Positions 16,901 through 24,400 of a DNA stretch of 34,680 nucleotides are shown one piece after another. Position numbers and translations under genes: made by a program. The stretch comes from Candidatus Kuenenia stuttgartensis (GTDB lineage: Bacteria > Planctomycetota > Planctomycetia > Pirellulales > UBA1268), in contig CALQRA010000023.1 in NCBI GenBank assembly GCA_943332855.1, positions 1 through 34,680 of the forward strand, in the 5' to 3' direction. How positions within the stretch are numbered: position 1 is the stretch's first letter; each line of letters opens with the position of its first letter. The notes beneath the pieces were generated by a model. That model did no database searches and had not been told where the DNA came from. It saw only the letters and a list, made by a program, of their open reading frames with translations.

Positions 16901-17835
16901 ATCCGCTTCCGCTTCGCCGCCGACCGGGCCAAGCCATCGCGCCGTTTCGTGGCCAGCTGCCAGGCGTCGAGATCGGCGTGGATCAGCGGGGCGGCCTCGA
17001 GCTGCGCCAGATGGTCGGTGGTCCGCCGCCATTGGCGGAACAACGGCTCGAGGGGGACGACCGCGCGGATCGTCTCCTCCGCCAGCTTCGCTTGGTGGTG
17101 GCCGCTCTCGCAGGCGGCGATCTCGGTATCGATCCGCGCAAGCTCGCTCCCCAGGGCGCCGGCGGCGACGGCCGGTGCCCCCATGCTCGCCAGCCTCCCC
17201 AGCGCGGCGCTGCGGCGCTGCCGGAGCGATTCGATCGGCGACACCTCCGGGTCGGTGGAGTCGAGCCGTTCAATGGCGACCCGCAGACTGTCGAGGACGC
17301 GCGTCACCCGGCCCCGATCGAGGCCGCTGGCCAGTTCGTAGAGCCGGCTCCCACAACCTTCCGCTTCGAGGGTGTGGAGCTCCTGGAGCTCGTCGAGGCC
17401 GAAGGCCATCACGGCGGTGAAGGTCCGTTCGTCGATGTCCCCCATGTAGTCTTGGAGGAAGAGGGTCGTGGCGGTGCCGCCGTCGGCCGCCGAGACGGTG
17501 AGATGGTCGGCGACCGGAAGATCCTTCTCGGCGGTGTAGTCCTGCCGCGAGAGGCGCTCGAGGTGGGGGCCCTCGTGGCGGCGTTCGACGAGGATCCGCC
17601 GGGCATCGAGCCCGGCGCGCGCCTGGAGGCGGCCGCCGCAGGGGAGGTGTGGATCGAGGATCCCCCGGCGGAAAAGATGGCCGAAACCGAAGAGGACGCC
17701 GCGGACGAACTCGAGGAGCGAGGTCTTGCCGGTCTCGTTCGTGCCATGGAGCACTTCGACGCCCGCGCCGAGCCCTTCGACCGTGACCCCCTCGAGGGCG
17801 CCGAAGCGGTCGATGTGGATCCGCTCGATGATCAT
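13969..17835 (-). CDS. YhaN/SbcC/Rad50-type coiled-coil ATPase with membrane hairpin
   Basis: A 1288-aa SMC-like ATPase. The N-terminal IERIHIDRFGAL strand is followed by Walker A (G31-T-N-E-T-G-K37-T38), then long Arg/Glu/Ala-rich coiled coils. In the middle (about 501-556) are two hydrophobic segments (LLGLGAMFITGAALVLSGLF and SLAYAMAALGLVGTGLASVV) that look like a membrane hairpin. After a second coiled coil come the ABC signature LSRGTREQ (978-985), Walker B with D1010-D1011 in PVVIDDALVNFDD, and the His switch LVLTCHTH (about 1045). The last roughly 220 residues are a Pro/Arg-rich low-complexity tail with PFPTP repeats, not part of the ATPase. No CxxC zinc hook is seen. YhaN-type proteins pair with SbcD-like nucleases in DNA repair or processing. 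Here the gene follows, after 49 bases, a gene whose product looks like an inactivated SbcD. Confidence 0.9.
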   Translation of the reverse strand: MIIERIHIDRFGALEGVTVEGLGAGVEVLHGTNETGKTSLLEFVRGVLFGFGHLFRRGILDPHLPCGGRLQARAGLDARRILVERRHEGPHLERLSRQDYTAEKDLPVADHLTVSAADGGTATTLFLQDYMGDIDERTFTAVMAFGLDELQELHTLEAEGCGSRLYELASGLDRGRVTRVLDSLRVAIERLDSTDPEVSPIESLRQRRSAALGRLASMGAPAVAAGALGSELARIDTEIAACESGHHQAKLAEETIRAVVPLEPLFRQWRRTTDHLAQLEAAPLIHADLDAWQLATKRRDGLARSAAKRKRIRGKIAREIKSHAADEKIWKKRTAVAALCEEQPRLERLAAESARAAATARQAARRFGEQLGAAGLVRLLVAEAKPGASPDTLSEMQLPSGFARSLGSLRGRARDLAAAARALKGAKQAVSEAKAAVESTRGALKSPATQTAGASLATAIEEAAGRAALLRNRIASGDQVIELEKSLTALDRDVAASLRGQLIPLEWLLGLGAMFITGAALVLSGLFLPAAVTGSLAYAMAALGLVGTGLASVVTWSLDRAASDRLESARQQVTMVRKQRDDASAQCGLFDKKLEALRGTVERWPGEHAPTIDRRLVAAQNEVERLEALATREGSLHLLSDRLEAAQQDLGHAAQRRVAARTAWRKALEARALPATLSPADVRQLSRHQTALLALDEERQRTSEEARLRRDELAAMGHQVEEILVECDMLPEGTALENLLQLRERLRRETTFHRLRGKMTARLVRARRRHREALARVKLADRRVREIIARWNVETEKEFLPLVDRRPLVDEARLEAQVAERAWGDARRRLADLPELEQWMTGTKQVTLEQRIAEAHLVTVATREALDRAREARKAAAGRVEAAAKDHSTEGIQLEIATLEHDLDRHLHRRRTLEGAREMLESTRAAFARDHQPAVLREASRWLVRLTEGHYTRITTSIHEARLEIHDTHDLTWSPDRLSRGTREQVFLALRLALVRDLERHGVHLPVVIDDALVNFDDSRARAAAEVLMEFVADQPRERQMLVLTCHTHVAQIFRGVGASVRSLSGADPTVASLPAARVVAPEPETVRVEVRRPEPVADHSLPLPLPLPPEPAPRARVVVQHLSPAVVHPAPPAPATALQSPFPTPFPTPFPTPFPAVMPRHSQGGLGYPAHDGHRLPTHTVIHSEHLAGLGYVGYVTAPSATAAGAATFPTSVGTTPVPRVGHGRTSYPHLEMVAGMIPQSQASEDLDRANDHDADEADTGRPRRETKARGASKPAPRGKQSRGRGA
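14375..14414 (-). repeat. 12-bp in-frame tandem repeat in the ATPase tail
   Basis: Three perfect copies of GGGGTGGGGAAA (plus strand, 14375-14410) and a partial fourth. On the coding strand each unit reads Phe-Pro-Thr-Pro, giving the PFPTPFPTPFPTPF stretch in the C-terminal tail of the coiled-coil ATPase. The period keeps the frame, so copy number can change without breaking the gene. Confidence 0.93.
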
Positions 17836-17884
17836 TCGGATGCTCCTCCGGTGGCGGGGCGCCGGCCCCGCCGTGGTCGATTCT

Positions 17885-19168
17885 TCAGGTTGATTCCATC
17901 AACTCAAGCGCCACCCAGGCCGACTCGCGTCCCCCCGGCGCACCGGCATGCTTCTCTGCCTCGAGGACCTTCTCGGCGAGGAGTGATGCGAACGAAGCCG
18001 TCGTGCCTGAGGCGCTCGAGGAGGCGTTGCGCACCAGCGGCAAGAGCGGTTCATTGCGGTCGGCCTCGAGATCCTGGCACCAGACGCGGAACGATCGGGG
18101 GTCGAACAATTCCCGCAGCCGCCCCATCGTCTCGGCGGAGATCTCGGAGACATGGATGCGGCGGGTGAGGCTCCCCCCGCAGTCGATGGCGATGCGGACG
18201 ACGTGGAGGGGACCGGCCGGATCGGGCGTCATCGACTCAAGCGTTCCCCAGATCGTCGTGGCGAGCTCCTCGTCGTTACCGGCCAGGGACTCGAGCGTCA
18301 GCGTCCGCCAGGTGACCCGGTGTGTCGGCACCTCCCGCCAGGCCGGACGGGCATCCGAACTGACGGGGTGGATCAACGCCGACGGCAATCCGCTGCCCCC
18401 CCCGGGGCCCGGCGACGTCGGGTGGAGAGGGGCCGGGCCGAGCGTCGTCAGCGTCACCGCGCCGCAGTGCCCGGCCGCCGCCTCGCTGGCGACGCGGGCC
18501 TGAAGTGCGGGGAGGGGGTGGACCCCGGCCGGGACTGCCTGGAGGCGTCTCGATCCCCACACGAAGAATGTTCCCGACGCGGGCCCCGAGCCTGCGGCCA
18601 GCGGGGCATGGAGGCCATGCATCGGCGCCGCCCCCTCGGCATGGATGGAGCTCCAGGCGTCGTCCCAGCCGACGACGATCCGTCGCTGGGCGGGGAGAAG
18701 GGAGGAGTGCGCGGAGGCGAAGGAGGGGACGAGTTGGCCGACGCCGGTCGTCGCCACCACTGGGCCGCGCGCCGAACAGATCTCGACCGACAAGCCGCGG
18801 ACGTCGAGCCGTTGCGGCGCCGCCGGCGTCACGAACGACAGGCCGGTCGGTTCGGCGAGGGCCCGGGCGACATTGGCGCAATCGGTGGCGTCGTCGGCGA
18901 CCCACACCGTCAGACAGCCCTCGGCCGCCAGAGCGCTGACAAGGCCGCGGAGTCGCGCCGCCTGGGCGGGGCTGGCGCGGAGGACATCGAGCGTCGAGCC
19001 GAACAGCACCAGCGCCGCCGCACGCGATTGACGGGCCGTGGTCACCGCCACCTCGAACGCCTCCCACGGCGCGGCAGCGAAGGCGTCAATGACATCGGCC
19101 GGGGCGGCGGCCGGCAGCGGGAGCGGGCGGTCGAGCGCCGCATCGAAGGCGAAGACGATGTCTGCCAC
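17885..19168 (-). CDS. SbcD/YhaO-like metallophosphoesterase homologue lacking catalytic residues
   Basis: A 427-aa protein from GTG 19168. The start is fixed by GGAGG eight bases upstream; the open frame runs on to 19582 but that part is not protein-like. The N-terminus follows the SbcD/YhaO layout strand by strand. FAFDAALDRPL stands where HASDLHLDRPL is usual; LVLFGSTLD for GDLFD (G57-S58); VWVADDATD for GNHD (93-96); VVGWDD for GHVH (167-170). A following AAPMHGLHAPLAAGSGPASG segment recalls the PGN-x-QGRH-x-x-E-x-G-x-x-G block. A C-terminal cap-like domain (about 330-400) contains RRIHVSEISAETMGRL. Metal ligands Asp and His are thus largely gone. It lies 49 bases upstream of the YhaN-type ATPase gene, the expected partner order. 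I infer a non-catalytic structural subunit. The alignment was made by eye, so homology is likely but not proven. Confidence 0.6.
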   Translation of the reverse strand: MADIVFAFDAALDRPLPLPAAAPADVIDAFAAAPWEAFEVAVTTARQSRAAALVLFGSTLDVLRASPAQAARLRGLVSALAAEGCLTVWVADDATDCANVARALAEPTGLSFVTPAAPQRLDVRGLSVEICSARGPVVATTGVGQLVPSFASAHSSLLPAQRRIVVGWDDAWSSIHAEGAAPMHGLHAPLAAGSGPASGTFFVWGSRRLQAVPAGVHPLPALQARVASEAAAGHCGAVTLTTLGPAPLHPTSPGPGGGSGLPSALIHPVSSDARPAWREVPTHRVTWRTLTLESLAGNDEELATTIWGTLESMTPDPAGPLHVVRIAIDCGGSLTRRIHVSEISAETMGRLRELFDPRSFRVWCQDLEADRNEPLLPLVRNASSSASGTTASFASLLAEKVLEAEKHAGAPGGRESAWVALELMEST

Positions 19169-19176
19169 GGCGAGGC

Positions 19177-19181
19177 CCTCC
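19177..19181 (-). promoter_or_regulatory. Shine-Dalgarno site deciding a GTG start
   Basis: GGAGG on the minus strand, eight bases before GTG 19168. It is one of the few canonical sites in this window and decides the start of the SbcD-like gene against the longer open frame. Confidence 0.7.
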
Positions 19182-19183
19182 AA

Positions 19184-19203
19184 TGACCACTGACCACTGA
19201 CCA
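19184..19203. repeat. TGACCAC heptamer tandem repeat
   Basis: TGACCAC twice and TGACCA once in tandem (2.9 copies), in the leader of the SbcD-like gene just upstream of its Shine-Dalgarno site. The period of seven would shift any reading frame, so it supports a non-coding leader here. Confidence 0.8.
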
Positions 19204-19332
19204 AGTCCGTACCCTGTGGGCCACGCCCCCGGGCGGGGGCCGTCGAGGGGCGCGGCGCCGGCTGCGGCAGTGCGCCCCGCTGAATGGGGCCCTTCCGGTG
19301 CCGATCCATGGCCCGTGAAAGGTAGGGAAGAT

Positions 19333-19356
19333 GGGGGCAATGTAACGCGTGCCCCC
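19333..19356 (-). terminator. Possible GC hairpin after the unknown minus-strand gene
   Basis: GGGGGC and GCCCCC separated by a 12-base loop, about 80 bases beyond the stop at 19437 in the minus direction and upstream of the SbcD-like gene. There is only a weak pyrimidine run after it. It may be a terminator or attenuator, or chance in GC-rich sequence. Confidence 0.25.
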
Positions 19357-19436
19357 CGATCGCTCCAGCGGAAAAACCGTGGCGGGGAGAGGGGCCTTCC
19401 CCTGACGGTCCGACCGGAATCGACGATCGACTCCGG

Positions 19437-20159
19437 TCAGGTGGAGAGGAGCGGCGGGGAGGCAGCGAATCTCGCGGCGAGTCGGGGGCCCCAGGCAGCG
19501 TCGTCGGCCGTCGGCCCAACGGCGGCGAAAACCCGACTCCGCAGCAAGACCCCCTTCTCGACCCCCGCCGGGAACAGCGCACACTCCACGCGGGCCCGTC
19601 CCCCTTCGCAGACCACCGTCAGCGTCTGGTGTTCGGAGGGGTGGAGCATCATCAGCACGCTCCGGCCGTCGCCGCGGCGGACGAGGATGATGGCAGGGTG
19701 GGGGATGGCCCGGGGGGAGAAGACGGGAGACGCCCCAGGGTGCCAGGTGGCCGAGAAGATCTCGGCCGCCGCAACCACGGAGCTGACTGCCAGCGTGGCG
19801 TCGGCCCGCAGCTGCCGCGTCGTCGCCGAGGCGACGAGTTCCCAGGCGGCCAGCCCAGCGTCGGCGGGATGAGCGCGCCACAGCCCGGTAGCGCGGAGGC
19901 CGCGGTCATCCCCCGGCTCCCAAATGGCGGAGATGTCGTCGCCGCGCACCCAGGCATCGATTGGCGGCCACCCCTCCCCGACATCGAATCCGAGCAACCG
20001 ATCCCCCGCCGGGGTGACGAGTCCTGAAGCGGGGGCCGTCAGATCGAGGACGGCGTGAGCGGCGCGATCGTGCGCCTGCCCCCCCGCGAGCGACCAGGCT
20101 GCAACGCCGTGATCGCGGCCGGCGGTGGAGTGGGGCGACACGGAGGCCGATCGCGACAT
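19437..20159 (-). CDS. Soluble protein of unknown function
   Basis: A 240-aa product from ATG 20159. The open frame extends to 20330, but those residues are Arg/Pro-rich and lack a better start. The composition is that of a globular cytoplasmic protein with many predicted strands: WPPIDAWVRGDDISAIWEPG in the N-terminal half, then ATWHPGASPVFSPRAIPHPA and ILVRRGDGRSVLMMLHPSEH. It has no signal peptide, membrane segment, Walker or metal motif. I do not recognise the family. It lies upstream of the SbcD-like and ATPase genes on the same strand but is separated by about 270 bases with a possible hairpin, so joint transcription is uncertain. It diverges from the inositol-monophosphatase-family gene, with 296 bases of shared upstream region. 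Confidence 0.6.
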   Translation of the reverse strand: MSRSASVSPHSTAGRDHGVAAWSLAGGQAHDRAAHAVLDLTAPASGLVTPAGDRLLGFDVGEGWPPIDAWVRGDDISAIWEPGDDRGLRATGLWRAHPADAGLAAWELVASATTRQLRADATLAVSSVVAAAEIFSATWHPGASPVFSPRAIPHPAIILVRRGDGRSVLMMLHPSEHQTLTVVCEGGRARVECALFPAGVEKGVLLRSRVFAAVGPTADDAAWGPRLAARFAASPPLLST

Positions 20160-20455
20160 GGGAAACCTCGGCGGAGAGGCGATGGAGCTGGGGCAGGGAG
20201 AGCGCAGGGGGGAACCGCGATCCACCGGCGAGTGTAGCCGGCGGTGCGGGAAGTCCTCCATGGGAACGCGCCGGTTCGACCCGCGGCGACCCCCGACCGG
20301 TGCGCGGGGAAAAACCCCCCGGCTCGTCACCGGCAGAGCGGCCTTGAAGCGTCTCCTGGCGCGGTTCGGTGGCGGTCTGGTAGGGTGGAGGGGCGGAGGC
20401 GGCCGCGGTGCCCAAAAGCCGCCCCAGCGTTGCGTCTGTCGAGGAGTCTCCGCCG

Positions 20456-21265
20456 ATGCCCGATCCGCTCGCCGTCTGTGAAGCCGCTGCCCGTGCCGGA
20501 GGGGGCGTGCTTCAGGATTGGGTGGGCCGGTTCGCGGTCTCGTCGAAGGGACCGCGCGACTACGTCACCGAGGCCGACGTGGCGGCGCAGGCTGAGGTTC
20601 AGCGGATCGTGCTCGGGGCGTTTCCCGACCACGGATTCGTCGGCGAGGAGTCGACCCCTGACGAGCAGACCCGATCGGCCGGCGAACACCGCTGGATCGT
20701 CGATCCGCTCGATGGCACCACCAACTATGTCAAGGGGATCCCCGCCTACTGCACGTCGGTGGCCCTGGCACGCGGCGACGAGCTTCTCGTCGGGGCGATC
20801 TACGATCCAGTCCGTGACGAATGCTTCACCGCCCGTGCCGGAGCGGGCGCGTGGCTCAACGGGAAGCGGATCGCCGCCGCGGCGACCGCCGACCTCGGCG
20901 CGGCCGTGGTGGCGGTGAGCTTCCCCGCCCAGGTCGACGGCACTTCCCCCGCCGTCCAGGATTTTCTCGCCGTCGTCCCCGAGGCGCTGGCGATCCGCCG
21001 GAGCGGTTCGTCGGCCATCAATCTCGCCTACGTCGCCTGCGGGCGATTCGACGCCTTCTGGGTGCGGAGCATCAAGTCGTGGGATGTCGCCGCCGGGCTC
21101 CTTCTCGTCCGCGAGGCCGGGGGCTGCATCGGCCCGTTCGCCGCCGGGCCGGAGTTCGTCCTCGACACCCCCGCGTTCATCAGTGCCGCCACGCCGCGGC
21201 TCCTCAGCGAGCTTCAGCGCGTTCTCCCCCGGTGGCTCGACGGGAACGAGACCGCTCCGCGGTGA
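20456..21265 (+). CDS. Inositol monophosphatase family protein
   Basis: A 269-aa Mg-dependent sugar or inositol phosphate phosphatase of the IMPase/SuhB/CysQ fold. ATG 20456 is chosen because GAGGAG lies about ten bases upstream and the sequence then begins like the family; the open frame starts earlier at 20408. The metal ligands are all present: E65 in VGEES, D83 and D86 in WIVDPLDGTTNYVKGIP (motif 1), and D210 in SWDVAAGLLLVREAGG (motif 2). The length is normal. Substrates in the family include myo-inositol 1-phosphate, histidinol phosphate, 3'-phosphoadenosine phosphate and fructose bisphosphate; the motif spacing is closest to generic IMPase, but I cannot assign the substrate. It stands alone on its transcript as far as can be seen, with about 180 bases before the next gene. 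Confidence 0.92.
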   Translation: MPDPLAVCEAAARAGGGVLQDWVGRFAVSSKGPRDYVTEADVAAQAEVQRIVLGAFPDHGFVGEESTPDEQTRSAGEHRWIVDPLDGTTNYVKGIPAYCTSVALARGDELLVGAIYDPVRDECFTARAGAGAWLNGKRIAAAATADLGAAVVAVSFPAQVDGTSPAVQDFLAVVPEALAIRRSGSSAINLAYVACGRFDAFWVRSIKSWDVAAGLLLVREAGGCIGPFAAGPEFVLDTPAFISAATPRLLSELQRVLPRWLDGNETAPR

Positions 21266-21448
21266 ACCGGGGTGTCGGTGGTGCCGGTCGTGCCGATCGG
21301 TGGTGTCGTGCCGTGCGCGTCGGGCTGTCGGGCGCCGTCGCTTCCCCAGGGCGCGGCGTGCGGCCGTGATTGCGGGAAGCTAGTGTCGAGGGGTGAAGCC
21401 CTTGATGACGTTCGACCGAGCTGTGGACCGAAAACCCCCGGGGTGGTG

Positions 21449-24400
21449 ATGACGAGGCGGAATCGATCCATCACCGCGCCCCATCCCATGGTCGTGCGCC
21501 TCCTGTTGTTGTTGCTGGCGACCGCCTGGGGGACGCTTGTCTGGGCACGCCCACAGGCGGAGCCGCCCGTAGTGGGGGGGATCGCCGTCCCTTCGATCCC
21601 CGGGACCGTTGGCGGCGGGCCTGTTGGCGGCGGGCCTGTTGGCGGCGGGCCCGGCCCGGGTGTCTCCGCGACGGCGCCGCCCCGGGGGGAGAGCGTTCAG
21701 ACGGCGCGCGCCGAGAGCGAAAGACCACGCCCTCTCGAGCAGCCCCCGGAGATCTTCTATCTGCCCGACGACGGGGGGCGTCTGGTCCCCGTGCCCGGCT
21801 TCCAGTACCGCGACTTTCTCGAATTGCTCGGGTTGCGCGACCGCCTGCCCGGCGTGCCCCGGCCCCCCTCCTTCGTCATCGAGCGCCTCGTCGTCGAGGC
21901 CCGTCCCGACCCTCGCGATGGGGGCGATGGGGGCGATGCCTGTGGTGTTGAGATCACCCTCGGGATCCGCCAACTGCGCGACGGCTGGGTCGACGTCCCG
22001 TTGCGACTTGGTGGGTTGATCCTCTCCGCCGATCCGCGGGTCGATGGGCCGGGGAGATTCCTCCTCGAGGGCCCGCGGCCCGCTCGCGAGGCCTTGGACA
22101 ATGGCTACCGCGGGTGGGTGTCGGGGAGCCGCGACGATCGGCACACGGTGACCATGAACGGTGTCGTGGCCCTCGAAGCGCTCGCCGATCGCGAGACGTT
22201 CCTCCTTGATCTTCCCGTCGCGACGACGTCCCGGTGCGTGATCCGCACTCCCCGGGCGGAGCCAGTGGTAACCGTCCAGCCCGTCGGCCTCCCTCCGCGC
22301 GTCGAGCCCGACGAGGGGGGCGGGAGCCGCGTCGTCTGCGAAGGGATCGGCGGGGAGACGAGATTCCGGATTGCGGGACGGGGCGCCACGGCGGCGGGGG
22401 CCGGCGTTCTGCCGCAGGTCAACGTGGAAAGCCTCGTGCGGATCGATGGCCGTGTTGCCGTGATCGACGCGACGGTGCGGATCGAGGGGCTGCCGGCGGA
22501 GCAAGGGTCGGTGCGGTTGACGCTCCCCCCGCGCTGCACGCTCGTCGGTGTCCGCGAGCCGGCCTCCCGGGTCCATGCCGCCGACGAGACCGGCGCAGGA
22601 GGCGAGGGCCCGGCGACGATCGAGGTGCAGTTGGACCGGAGGGGGGATGGAGTGGCAGTGATCGATCTCGAATGCGAGCGCCCGGTCGATCCCTCCGGCC
22701 GCACGCCGTTGGATCCACTCGGCTTCGTCGTCGAGGGGGTGCCCGGCTGGAGACAGCGGGGACGGACGGCGCTGGTGGTTGCAGGGGAATGGCAGCTCGA
22801 TTGGGACGACCCTGGCGCCAATCGGCGCGTCGATCCGGCACCGGCCGCCCGACAGCCCGGGTTCGTTGCCGCCTTCGCCCACGACGCCCAGCCGGCGAGC
22901 CTGCCGATGCGGGTCCGCCCCCGCAGCAGCCGGGTCGTCGTCGAACCGGAATACCGCTATTCGATCGGCGCTGCCCGCGTCGTCCTCGAGGCCAAGTTCC
23001 GCGTCTCCGTCCGGGGCGCGCCGGTGACGCGGCTGTCGCTGGGCCTCGAGGATTGGACGATTGACGAGGTCTCCCCCGCGACCCTCGTCGATGCCGCCGC
23101 GGTCGCGTCGCGCGACGGGGAGATCGTGATCCCGTTCCTCCAACCGCTCGTCGGCGATGCCGTCGTCGAACTGCGGGCCGCCCTCCCCGTCGACCGGTCG
23201 GGCGACCGCCTCTCCTGGACGATGCCGCAGCCGCGCGCCGACCTCGTCGGCCCGGCGACGGTGACCGTGGTCGCCGATGCCGACATCGAGGTCCTCCCCG
23301 ACAGCGAAAGGATCCGCGGATTGGTGCGCCAGGTCGTGCCGGCCTCGCGGCGCAGCGACGGGGACCGGGGGCAACTCGTCTACCGACTCGACGGCGCGGT
23401 GGGGGAGTTTCAGGCGACGCGTCGATCGTTGCCGCGCCGCGTCGAGGTGGCGCTCGACGTCCGCGCCACGGTCGGCGAGCGCCAGACCGTCGTCGAGGAG
23501 ACGCTCCGGCTCGACGTCGCCCATCTCCCCCTCGAATCGATCGATGTCGTCCTCCCCGCCGCCGTCTCGGCCACGGGGACGTTCGAGATCCGGCAGGGAG
23601 CGCAGCTCCTCTCCCCCTTCGAACTTCCCAACGGCGATCCGGCGTCGCCCGGCGTGGAGGGCACGCCGCTGCGCGCCCTCCTGGCCGTGCCGCTGCTGGG
23701 AGCGGGGGAGGTCGCCCTCCGGTGGACCGTGCCAACGCCGCGGCCGGAGGGAGACGGCGAGGTGTCGGAATGGCCGCTGGTCCTCCCCCGTGGGGCGCGG
23801 ATCGGACGGCAGTCGTTCACGCTCGTGACCGACGACAGCGCCGTCGTCGATGTCCGCGGCGACGTCTGGAAACGGGACGCGGCGGCGAACCTGTCGGCGG
23901 CCGAGCGGACCTGGGTGGCGACGCGGATCCAGGAATCGGTGCCACTGACGTTCTCTCCGCAGCTGGGGAACGGCAGCGGCGACACCGTCGTCGAGGCGGC
24001 GTGGCTGGAGACGCGGCTCCTCGCCGATCGGCGCGAGGATCGATTCCGCTACGCCGTCACCACCACCGGCCGGAGGCTGGTGCTCGCAATCTCCCCGACC
24101 AGTCTGCCGCTGCGTGACGGGAAGCCCGATGCCGCAGCGGTGGAGGTCCGTCTCGACGGACGGCCGATCGTCGGGGCAGTCCGCCCCGACGGTGCCGTGG
24201 CGATCGACATGCCGCGCGGCCCGGGATCCGGCGCGGACCGCGCTTCAGTGCTCGTGACGATCGGGATGTCGCGACCGCGGAGCGTTGCCGAGGGGGGCGG
24301 ATCGGCGTGGCTCGTCGGAGGCGTGGTCGGTCCGCTCCTCCTCGAGGCGCCGCGGTTCGCCGAGGGAACGCTCCAGCGCCGGTTTTTCTGGGACCTGATC

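Noticed and set aside
19169-19582. N-terminal extension of the SbcD-like protein
   Set aside because: The extension is Arg/Pro-rich and crosses a 7-bp repeat and a hairpin; GTG 19168 has a canonical GGAGG eight bases upstream.
21380-23524. Minus-strand open frame of 714 codons
   Set aside because: Antisense to the first giant protein; no start signal and no domain.
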